64,000 nt of DNA from CATOSP01 sp965205385. Lineage in GTDB: Bacteria > Chloroflexota > Dehalococcoidia > Lucifugimonadales > UBA3495. This document shows, in pieces, positions 16,341 through 23,862 of this stretch. Within the stretch, counting starts at the first letter, position 1, and the number at the start of each line of letters is the position of its first letter. The stretch is taken from assembly GCA_965205385.1 (NCBI GenBank), contig CBDBGS010000007.1:992001-1056000 (forward strand). The letters are read 5' to 3'. The notes below the pieces were generated by a model that had not been told where the DNA came from, searched no databases, and saw only the letters and a list, made by a program, of their open reading frames with translations. The position numbers and the translations under genes are program-made.

Positions 16341-19274
16341 TTACTCCAAACAATCCCGCAACACCTCGGCCAGGTGCCGGGCTGGGCGGTTGGCGCCATG
16401 CTCGATCTGCTGGCGGCAGGAGACGCCCATGACTGCAACTTCCCAGTCCGCGCCTTTGGCATTGACGGCGGGGAACAACGACTCGTTGCCGATGGTCATC
16501 GAGATGTCGTAGTGCTCCTTCTCGAACCCGAAGCTGCCCGCCATGCCGCAGCAGCCAGCGGCCACAAGCTCAACCTGGTTACCGGGGGGCAACCGCAAGG
16601 CCCCCAAGGACGCGCCGGTCCCAACCAACGCCTTCTGGTGGCAATGGCCGTGGAATAGGACTTTCTTCGGTTCGTCGCGGAACTTCAGGTCCAACTCGCC
16701 CTTGGATTGGAGCATCATGAGGAACTCATCGATCAGATAGGCGTGCTCCGCAACCTTCTTGGAGCGGTCGTCTTTCAGAAGCTCCGGGTATTCGTCGCGG
16801 AAACTCAGGAGGCAGCTCGGCTCGCAGCCGATTATGGGGATGCCCTGGTCGGCATAGGCGTGCAGCAGATCGACGTTGTAACGGGCTGCGGCCACGGCCT
16901 CGTTCATCATCCCCTTGGACAGCATGGGCCGTCCGCAGCAACCAGCGTCGGCCAGGACCACGTTGAAGCCCGCCGCCTCCAGCAACTCGGTGGCCGCTAT
17001 GCCAACCTGGGGATAGTTGTAGCTCATAAACGTATCGTTGAAGAGCGCCACGGTCCCCCTAGCGGTAACGCCGTTTGATGCCGGGGCGCCCCGCATGGAA
17101 TTTACGCGCCTCCGCTGGAACCATTTGGGAAGAGTTTCACCGGCGAAGGAAGGAAGCGTGCGTTTCGGATGCACGCCGAGGATAGCGGTAGCCACCAGCT
17201 TGCCGATGGGACTCTTGGCAGCCCAGTTGGACAGAGGAGCGAACCTCGAGCCCATCCGGTTGATACGGTTGATATTGCCGAAGAACTTGTTCCGGGCCGG
17301 AAGGCCGTTGGTTTGGTGGTAATTGGACAGGAACTCGTACTTCAGCTTGGCCATGTCCACGCCGGAGTCGCATTCGGCTTTACAACCTTTGCATTCCAGA
17401 CACAGGTCCAGGGCATCGTAGAGCCGTTGACCGGTGATTGTGCCTTCGGGTAGTTTGCCGGACAGGGCGGCGCGGAGGAGGTTGGCACGGCCTCTCGTGG
17501 AGTGCTCCTCGTCGCGGGTCGCGATGTAAGACGGGCACATCGTCCCGTCCAACTTGCGGCAGGCGCCCATCCCGTTGCACATCTCCACCGCCCCGGTGTA
17601 GTTGGTGTCCAGGGAGAAGTCCAGGTGTACCGGGAGGGTGCTGGCGTTGTACTCGGGGCCGTAGCGGAGGTTCTCTGTCATGGGCGGGCAGTCGATGATC
17701 TTACCGGGGTTCATAATGCCGTCGGGATCGAAGGTCCGCTTGATGTCACGGAAGAGCCCCGTTATGTGGGGGCCGAACATCTTTTCGGTCCAGACGCCTC
17801 GGACGATGCCATCGCCGTGCTCCCCGCTCATCGAGCCGCCGTATTCCTTGACTAGGTCGCTGATTTCGTCGGCGATGGAGACCATGGTTTCGACGCCTTG
17901 AGCGTTCTTTAGGCTGACCAACGGGCGAATGTGGAGGCAGCCGACGCTGGCGTGGCCGTAGTAGGCGGCCTGGGTGCCGTGGTTGCGAACGATTTCATCG
18001 AACCTCGCGACGAAGGGCCCCAGCGTCTCCGGGTCCACGGCGGTATCTTCGACGAACGGAAGTGGCTTGGCATCTCCGTGGATGCTCATGAGCAACCCCA
18101 ACCCGGCCTTGCGCACGTTCCATACCGTCCCCTGGGATGCGCGGTCCAGCAGGTTCACGCAGGCATAGGCGAGGCGGCGTTGGGTCATGTCACGTTCCAG
18201 CTCGTCCAGCTTGGACCTCAACTCGGCCTCGGACTCGCCGTAGAACTCCACCGCCAGGAGCGCGCCCGGGTCTCCAACTATGAAGTCGAGGTCCCTGGCG
18301 TGGCCCAGCGACTCGCGGGAGCGGTCTAGCAGGATCTTGTCCATCACCTCTATAGATGAAGGGCCGTGCTTCAGCACCTCTCTCGTCGCTTCGCTGGCCC
18401 GGACTATGTCCACGAAGTGCAGGACGGAAACCGCGGTCATGGTGGGCCGAGGCACCAGGTTAAGCTTGGCTTCACTGACCACGCACAGGGTCCCTTCTGA
18501 GCCGACCACCATCCGGGCGAGGTTGAAGGGGTCGTCGGTCATAAATTCGTCGATGTTATAACCGCTGACCCGGCGGGGAATCTGGGGGTAGCGGGCGGTG
18601 ATCTCGGCCAGGTTCTCCTGGGCAATGGAACGAATGCCCCGGTAAATGTGGGACTCCAAGCCGGTGCCGCTGAGTTTGGCTTCCAACTCGTGGGCTTCAA
18701 GAGGACCGAAATGGGTCCGGGAGGCGTCGGAGAGGATAGTGTCGACTTCCATAACGTGGTCGAGGGTCTTGCCGTACAGCACGGAGTGGGCGCCGCAGGT
18801 GTTGTTGCCGATGCCGCCGCCAACGCAGGCCCGGTTGGACGTGGTGGGATCGGGGGCATACTGGAGTCCGTAGCTGGCGAGTTGCCGGTTTAGCTGGTCG
18901 AGGATGATTCCCGGCTGCACACGGACCCAACCCTCCTCCTGGTTTACTTCCAACACCTGGTTCAGATACTTGCTGAAGTCCACGACGATGGCGTGGTTTA
19001 CCGTTTGCCCGGCCAGGCTGGTGCCGCCGGCCCTGGGCAGCACGGGGATATTGCTGTCCCGAGCGATCTCCATGACCGCCTGGACGTCGTCGACGTTGCG
19101 CGGTATGACCACCCCCACCGGCTCCATCTGGTAGATGCTGGCGTCGGTGCTGTAGAGGACCCTGGAGAAGGGGTCGAATTTAACCTCTCCGCTGACCCGC
19201 TGCCGCAGCAGGTTGGCCAGCTCTTCCCTGTCTCTACCGAGGATTCTGGTTGCCGTCGTGGTCTGGGCGGTCAT
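16341..19274 (-). CDS. Fused FAD-binding / Fe-S dehydrogenase (D-lactate or glycolate dehydrogenase-like, GlcD-GlcF type)
   Basis: 977-aa flavin/iron-sulfur oxidoreductase. Residues ~35-280 form the PCMH FAD domain (PRAGGTSLAGQT at 80-91, VGGGIGNNTCGAHS at 151-164). The GlcD-type C-terminal lobe holds SGEHGDGI at 483-490. Cysteine motifs for two [4Fe-4S] clusters follow: C566/C572/C580 with CPSY, then CLECKGCKAEC at 625-635. Two CCG domains close the protein, with AGCCGRPM and AGCCGMAGSFG. This fusion is like YdiJ/Dld-type 2-hydroxyacid dehydrogenases that pass electrons to quinones at the membrane. The start is ATG 19274 with GGAG 8 nt upstream. Substrate is probably D-lactate, glycolate or D-2-hydroxyglutarate. 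Confidence 0.88.
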   Translation of the reverse strand: MTAQTTTATRILGRDREELANLLRQRVSGEVKFDPFSRVLYSTDASIYQMEPVGVVIPRNVDDVQAVMEIARDSNIPVLPRAGGTSLAGQTVNHAIVVDFSKYLNQVLEVNQEEGWVRVQPGIILDQLNRQLASYGLQYAPDPTTSNRACVGGGIGNNTCGAHSVLYGKTLDHVMEVDTILSDASRTHFGPLEAHELEAKLSGTGLESHIYRGIRSIAQENLAEITARYPQIPRRVSGYNIDEFMTDDPFNLARMVVGSEGTLCVVSEAKLNLVPRPTMTAVSVLHFVDIVRASEATREVLKHGPSSIEVMDKILLDRSRESLGHARDLDFIVGDPGALLAVEFYGESEAELRSKLDELERDMTQRRLAYACVNLLDRASQGTVWNVRKAGLGLLMSIHGDAKPLPFVEDTAVDPETLGPFVARFDEIVRNHGTQAAYYGHASVGCLHIRPLVSLKNAQGVETMVSIADEISDLVKEYGGSMSGEHGDGIVRGVWTEKMFGPHITGLFRDIKRTFDPDGIMNPGKIIDCPPMTENLRYGPEYNASTLPVHLDFSLDTNYTGAVEMCNGMGACRKLDGTMCPSYIATRDEEHSTRGRANLLRAALSGKLPEGTITGQRLYDALDLCLECKGCKAECDSGVDMAKLKYEFLSNYHQTNGLPARNKFFGNINRINRMGSRFAPLSNWAAKSPIGKLVATAILGVHPKRTLPSFAGETLPKWFQRRRVNSMRGAPASNGVTARGTVALFNDTFMSYNYPQVGIAATELLEAAGFNVVLADAGCCGRPMLSKGMMNEAVAAARYNVDLLHAYADQGIPIIGCEPSCLLSFRDEYPELLKDDRSKKVAEHAYLIDEFLMMLQSKGELDLKFRDEPKKVLFHGHCHQKALVGTGASLGALRLPPGNQVELVAAGCCGMAGSFGFEKEHYDISMTIGNESLFPAVNAKGADWEVAVMGVSCRQQIEHGANRPARHLAEVLRDCLE

Positions 19275-19501
19275 GCTGTGCTCTCCTACGGAGAATAGGT
19301 CTTGCTAGACCGGGTTTCGTCGACAGCTTAACCGAAACTAAATATGGCTTCAACCAAATGGTGGAGAAGTTAGTCTTCGCCGCTCTGTCAGTGAGGATTG
19401 GAGTGTGAGGGAGCTCCAGCGGATGTCGGAATTGTGGCGCAGGGGGGCTAATGTTACACTGGCCTCACCTTGTAATTTACGGTCCTTAACGAGGTCCAGT
19501 G

Positions 19502-20380
19502 ATGGATTTTGGGTTTTCCCTCTCCAACAATCAGGGCATGGAGGACGTCCAGGACGTCTTGACCCTGGCCCAGCAGGCCGAGGAATTTGGCTTCGATTCA
19601 GTCTGGGCCAGCGAGCATGTCTTCAACGCCAGCTACGTCTACGATAGGATCGGCGACCGGCCCTACTACGAGCCGCTGGCCATCTTGAGCTACGTCGCGG
19701 CCACGACCTCCAAAGTTCTTCTGGGCACCAGCGTTCTGGTGATTCCTTATCACAACCCCATCAGGCTCGCCAAGACCGCGGCTACCCTGGACGCCATGTC
19801 CGGTGGCAGGTTGATGCTGGGAATCGGCGTTGGGGTGATAGAGCAAGAGATGGAGGTAATGGGTGTCCCCTTTGCCGAGAGGGGGGCATACACCGACGAA
19901 GCCATCGCGGTGATGCGGGAACTGTGGACCCAGGAAGACCCCAGCTTCGAGGGGCGTTTCAGCAACTTCGCGGGGATGAAATTCTCGCCCAAACCGGCGC
20001 AGCAGTCCGGGGTCCCGCTGATCATCGGCGGAACCAGTCGGGCTGCGATACGGCGGGCCGGGCGGGTTGGAGACGGTTGGCATCCCACCGCGCTGCCGCC
20101 CGAGGAATTGAGCCAGGCCATGCGTTATTTGCGGGAACGTACCGAAGCCGCCGGGCGAGACCCTTCCGCGGTGCCGGTGTCGGTAAGCATCCCGATGGGA
20201 GAGGGCCGGGAAGGACGATTCTCACTGGGAGACAACGCAGCGGAGATACTCCAGAAAGCCCGAGCTTTCGAGGACCTTGGCGTCCGGCGCATCGTCGTTT
20301 CTCCCAACACTCGAGACGCCGCCGAAATGTTGCCCGCGATGGAAATGCTGGCGAGTGAGGTCTTACCTGAGTTTCGTTAG
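19502..20380 (+). CDS. LLM class flavin/F420-dependent oxidoreductase
   Basis: 292-aa TIM-barrel oxidoreductase of the luciferase-like family, resembling the TIGR03619 F420-dependent branch. Key segments are MDFGFSLSNNQGMEDVQDV, FDSVWASEHVF near residue 35, TSVLVIPYHNPIRLAKTAAT, and SGGRLMLGIGVG near 100. VPLIIGGTSRAAIRRAGRVG near 180 is the cofactor-phosphate loop. GTG 19499 and ATG 19502 are adjacent; the ATG is better spaced from GAGG at 19491. It belongs to a different subgroup from the LLM gene at 10.3 kb. Confidence 0.88.
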   Translation: MDFGFSLSNNQGMEDVQDVLTLAQQAEEFGFDSVWASEHVFNASYVYDRIGDRPYYEPLAILSYVAATTSKVLLGTSVLVIPYHNPIRLAKTAATLDAMSGGRLMLGIGVGVIEQEMEVMGVPFAERGAYTDEAIAVMRELWTQEDPSFEGRFSNFAGMKFSPKPAQQSGVPLIIGGTSRAAIRRAGRVGDGWHPTALPPEELSQAMRYLRERTEAAGRDPSAVPVSVSIPMGEGREGRFSLGDNAAEILQKARAFEDLGVRRIVVSPNTRDAAEMLPAMEMLASEVLPEFR

Positions 20381-20390
20381 GAGCGCGTTA

Positions 20391-20513
20391 GGAGTCCCTT
20401 CTCCCTTGAGGGAGAAGGCTAGGATGAGGGGGAGCGTCGGGCGAAAGCCAAGTTGGCACATAGTGGGGACTGCCCTCACCCTACCCCTCTCCCCGTGGGA
20501 GAGGGGACTTAAT
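20391..20513. repeat. Intergenic palindromic repeat of the CCCTCTCCC type
   Basis: The left part (CCCTTCTCCCTTGAGGGAGAAGG…GGATGAGGG) and right part (CCCTCACCCTACCCC…GGGAGAGGGG) are mirror images. Together they can fold into one long stem with side hairpins. Repeats of this type are common intergenic, non-coding elements in many bacteria. It lies between the LLM and class III aminotransferase genes. Confidence 0.75.
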
Positions 20514-20559
20514 GCTAAGTGCGTGTGAACAATCCATTCCGAATCACGAAGGAGAAATC

Positions 20560-21939
20560 ATGGCCACCCACACGGCTACCGAGGTCCAACAACTCCAAGA
20601 ATCGGCGCTGGAACACCTTTGGGTATACATGAGGGAACCCAGCGACATGGCGGAGAAGGGGGAGCCCCAGATATTCACCGGCGGGAAGGGTGTCCATGTA
20701 ACCGACGCCCTGGGCAACAGCTACATCGACGCCATGTCCGGCTTGTGGCTGAAGAACGTGGGCTATGGCCGCACCGAGATCGCTGACGCCGCATACGAGC
20801 AGATGTTGAAGCTGACATACATGCCCGCCGGCACGACCACCGAACCCGCGATCAAGCTGGCTGAGAAGATAGCCTCCATCACTCCCGGAGACCTGTCCCG
20901 CAGCTTCTTCACCAGCGGCGGGTCGGAGTCGGTGGAGACGGCCATGAAGCTGGCGCGCGCCTACTTCAAGCGGGTGGGGGAGCCGGGAAGGTACAAGTTC
21001 ATCAGCCGCAAGGGCTCCTATCACGGAGCGACCTTCGCCACTCTCTCCTTGGGCGGCACGCCGCTCTTCCCCAAAACAGACTACGAGCCTTTGCTGGGTG
21101 GGGTATTCCACGGGCCGCAGCCCAATCCCTACCGGTGCGAGTACGGCGGCACGACCCCCGAGGAGTGCGCCGAGAAGTGCGTCAACGCCATCGAGGACAT
21201 CATCAAGTTCCAGGGCCCGGACTCGGTAGCTGCCGTGGTCGCCGAGCCTATCGCCAGCCCCTATGGGGCGGTGGTGCCCGGAGACAACTACTGGCCGATG
21301 CTGAGGGAGGTGTGCGACCGCCACGGCTGTCTGCTCATCGCTGACGAGGTGATCACCGGCTTTGGACGCACGGGCAAGATGTTCGCCTGTGAGCACTGGG
21401 GAGTAACGCCGGATATCATGACCGTAGCCAAGGGCATCACCAGCGGCTACATTCCCATGGGAGCGGCGATCACCCGTAAGCCCATATCAGACGCGTTCAT
21501 AGGCAGCCAGCGGGCGGCGTTCCGCCACGTAATAACCTTCGGCGGGCATCCCGTAGCCGCCGCCGCGTCGCTGCGAAACATCCAGATCATGGAGGATGAA
21601 GGCCTGGTGGAGAACTCGGCCCGCATGGGGACCTACCTTTTGGACGGCCTAAACGAACTGAAGGAGAAGCACTCCATCATTGGTGACGCCCGCGGGCTGG
21701 GCCTCTTCTGCGCCCTTGAACTGGTCAAGGACCGTGAGACAAAAGAGCAATTCCCGCCAGAAGCGGAATTGGGCTCCCGAATCACGCAGGCCTTGGCCGA
21801 AAACGGAATACTCCTGCGAGGCGGCGAGATCACCAACATCGCCCCGCCCCTCTGCGTAACCGCTGGGGAGATCGACGACATAGTATCGGCCCTGGACCGG
21901 GTCATCGGGGCCGCGGCCCACGAGTTGGGGATGGAGTAG
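20560..21939 (+). CDS. Class III aminotransferase (omega-amino acid:pyruvate type)
   Basis: 459-aa PLP-dependent transaminase. Features are the substrate-site region MSGLWLKNVGYGR near residue 62, FFTSGGSESVETAMKLARAY for the phosphate, SYHGATFATLSLGG, ADEVITGFGRTGKMFA with the pyridine-contacting Asp, and the PLP lysine in VAKGITSGYIPMGA. Members act on beta-alanine, taurine, putrescine or similar omega-amines. The start is ATG 20560, set by AAGGAG 7 nt upstream; an in-frame extension to 20512 lies in the repeat and is rejected. A strong terminator follows. Confidence 0.88.
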   Translation: MATHTATEVQQLQESALEHLWVYMREPSDMAEKGEPQIFTGGKGVHVTDALGNSYIDAMSGLWLKNVGYGRTEIADAAYEQMLKLTYMPAGTTTEPAIKLAEKIASITPGDLSRSFFTSGGSESVETAMKLARAYFKRVGEPGRYKFISRKGSYHGATFATLSLGGTPLFPKTDYEPLLGGVFHGPQPNPYRCEYGGTTPEECAEKCVNAIEDIIKFQGPDSVAAVVAEPIASPYGAVVPGDNYWPMLREVCDRHGCLLIADEVITGFGRTGKMFACEHWGVTPDIMTVAKGITSGYIPMGAAITRKPISDAFIGSQRAAFRHVITFGGHPVAAAASLRNIQIMEDEGLVENSARMGTYLLDGLNELKEKHSIIGDARGLGLFCALELVKDRETKEQFPPEAELGSRITQALAENGILLRGGEITNIAPPLCVTAGEIDDIVSALDRVIGAAAHELGME

Positions 21940-21966
21940 AACAGGGATAGAGAGGCTCGTAATGAG

Positions 21967-21996
21967 GGGGCGGGACGGATGTCCTGCCCCTTTCTT
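21967..21996 (+). terminator. Rho-independent terminator after the aminotransferase gene
   Basis: A 10-bp stem GGGGCGGGAC / GTCCTGCCCC (one G-T pair) with loop GGAT, followed directly by TTTCTT. It starts 28 bp past the stop codon. Confidence 0.85.
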
Positions 21997-22072
21997 GTGA
22001 AGCGATCTCCAGTACACAGGAAGAGTGGTTGGTTGAGTACCTGTCCGATTTTCTAGCGTTTCGACCGGCGGG

Positions 22073-23170
22073 CTAAGGCCACCTGAGGCGGGTCTTTAGG
22101 AAGTTGAGCTTCCTCCATGCCAAATGCCCCTCGTATTGCAGGCGTCCAACTACTAGTCCCGGAGCTATCCCCTGCCTGTCGGCGAACTGCCGCACCGCCC
22201 GCTCTGCCCGTAGTGAAGAAGCGACGAATCTCTCCCAGTCAGACCGGGGAACGAGGAAATCCTCCGCCCAAGTGTCAGCCTCGACATCCGCGTCCGTGAT
22301 GTGATCGTCTTGCCCTTTGTCCCTAATTGCATCAATAAAGACGTTCTTTTTGCTGTGCAAAACGAGGTGGGCGGCCCCGTGTAAAAAACTAAACCACAGG
22401 TGATCGCCCGTCAAATGCCGGGCGCTTAACTGAATCATCGCTTTGCGTGGCGATACCCACCAGGCGGAGCCGCTGATGGCCGCCTTCGGCAACGGTTTGA
22501 CGACCGACAAAACAACCCCGGACTCCCGGCAGATTCCCTGCGCCTTTCCGAAACTATCGAGGAATGGACCTCCCGTTAGGCTACGTATTTGCCCCAGGTT
22601 TCTTCTGAAAGTTGCCTCGTTGTAATTGGCGCAGTCGGTCCCTTCGGCTTCAACCTCGCCGAGTCTGAGCCACGTTGCCAGGATAGCCTCGTCGCTCCCG
22701 AACGCCGGAGAGTGGCGGTAGGCAACGTTGGCCGACGCATATTTTACCTTCCAGGCATCCACGGAGCCAACGCCGAAAAAGGATAATAACTTGGATACCG
22801 CATCTTGGTCCGACACAGGTTTGGGAATCGCGTTTCGGGTTGTTAATTCTTTAATCGGAAACGTCTTCGCCCAACCAACGGACTCGACCCATTTGATCGC
22901 TTCGGCCAATTGGGCTAGGCGTAGCCGATAGTTGGACTCTATACCCAGCCAAAGGCTGGCCTCTACTCCCAGAACCCGCTCGAATTGGATTGCCGTCAGT
23001 GGTTCGACCGGAGCCTTTCCCGCGATGATCTCGCTGATAAGCTTGGCTGAGCGTCCGCAGCGCCGGGCGAACTCGGCTTGGGATATTCCTCTTGCTTCCA
23101 GCTCCTCCTCGAGAACACTTCCCGGTGAAACCGCATAATCTGGACTGTATTGATGCCCTCCGATCTTCAT
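22073..23170 (-). CDS. HigA-like antitoxin fused to an ImmA/IrrE-type domain with altered HExxH
   Basis: 365 aa. Residues ~14-75 form a HigA-type helix-turn-helix (VLEEELEARGISQAEFARR…SEIIAGKAPVE). The C-terminal half is an ImmA/IrrE (COG2856) metallopeptidase-like domain with PRSDWE and FSFLHGAAHLVLH. The active HExxH motif reads H264-G-A-A-H268, so the catalytic Glu is a Gly and proteolysis is doubtful. The predicted start is ATG 23170, 13 nt after the higB stop; an upstream in-frame start at 23206 overlaps higB and is rejected. It lies just downstream of the broken toxin in the usual higBA order, presumably for autorepression and toxin neutralisation. Confidence 0.8.
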   Translation of the reverse strand: MKIGGHQYSPDYAVSPGSVLEEELEARGISQAEFARRCGRSAKLISEIIAGKAPVEPLTAIQFERVLGVEASLWLGIESNYRLRLAQLAEAIKWVESVGWAKTFPIKELTTRNAIPKPVSDQDAVSKLLSFFGVGSVDAWKVKYASANVAYRHSPAFGSDEAILATWLRLGEVEAEGTDCANYNEATFRRNLGQIRSLTGGPFLDSFGKAQGICRESGVVLSVVKPLPKAAISGSAWWVSPRKAMIQLSARHLTGDHLWFSFLHGAAHLVLHSKKNVFIDAIRDKGQDDHITDADVEADTWAEDFLVPRSDWERFVASSLRAERAVRQFADRQGIAPGLVVGRLQYEGHLAWRKLNFLKTRLRWP

Positions 23171-23183
23171 GTCTATTTGCCCC

Positions 23184-23520
23184 TCAGTGATAGTCAACCA
23201 CTTCAAGTATCGTGATTGCAGTCACTCGGGTCGTATCGACTCCTCCGTCCTCGCTTATCGGGGTAGGAACATGATTGGGGATGATATTCAGTCTGAAGGC
23301 ATGTATGAGGTCGATTCCAAACTGCCCGCCGCGTCTTCCCGTGAGCAGGTGTAGCATTAAACGCACGGAGCGAGGTTACAGCCGTCAGGTTGGAGGCTCC
23401 GTCCAGGGCTGCGAGGCGCAATTGTATGGACCGAGCCATCCTGGACCCATATTCGCGCTGAAGCTCACTCTCCGAACTGAATATTCGCTGGAGCCTCCTG
23501 CTCCGGAACGTAACCTCCAC
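23184..23520 (-). pseudogene. HigB/RelE-family toxin, frameshifted
   Basis: The N-terminal part, from GTG 23520, reads EVTFRSRRLQRIFSSESEL and ARSIQLRLAALDGASNL. The C-terminal part continues in another frame as HLLTGRRGGQFGIDLIHAF and ends VTAITILEVVDYH, the standard HigB finish. The junction is near 23360 (GCGTTTAATG), where one base is extra or two are missing. The conserved catalytic region lies at and after the junction, so the mRNA interferase is probably inactive. The antitoxin gene downstream is complete. Confidence 0.8.
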
Positions 23521-23604
23521 CCATACCACCCCAAATATTGTTACCCAATCGGTAACAGTATACACTTTGGAATGACGCCGCCCAACCGATCAGCGGGGCA
23601 GACT

Positions 23605-23733
23605 AGGGTCATTCGATTGTTCGTCTGAACTGTGCTTTCTCCGATTCCGAGATTTATATGATTGGAAATCATGCTAATCCCATAATCCTGTGAATTCCGG
23701 TTCGGACAATTGGGCCGATAATCGAATGACCCT
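23605..23733. repeat. 14-bp inverted repeat with 101-bp spacer upstream of uvrA
   Basis: AGGGTCATTCGATT at 23605-23618 is repeated inverted at 23720-23733. GCGGGGCAGAC occurs in direct orientation beside both arms. The gap 23521-23862 between higB and uvrA contains nothing else recognised; the uvrA promoter must lie here. Confidence 0.6.
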
Positions 23734-23862
23734 GCGGGGCAGACGGTCGCGCTGATCTCGACATTACCACTGGGGGATACCTCGAACTGAGACCGCCTGC
23801 CCCCAAACATCCCTTCGGGTGCTAAAATGGGCTCAGAATCATAGTGTGGCAGGTGGGTCTTT

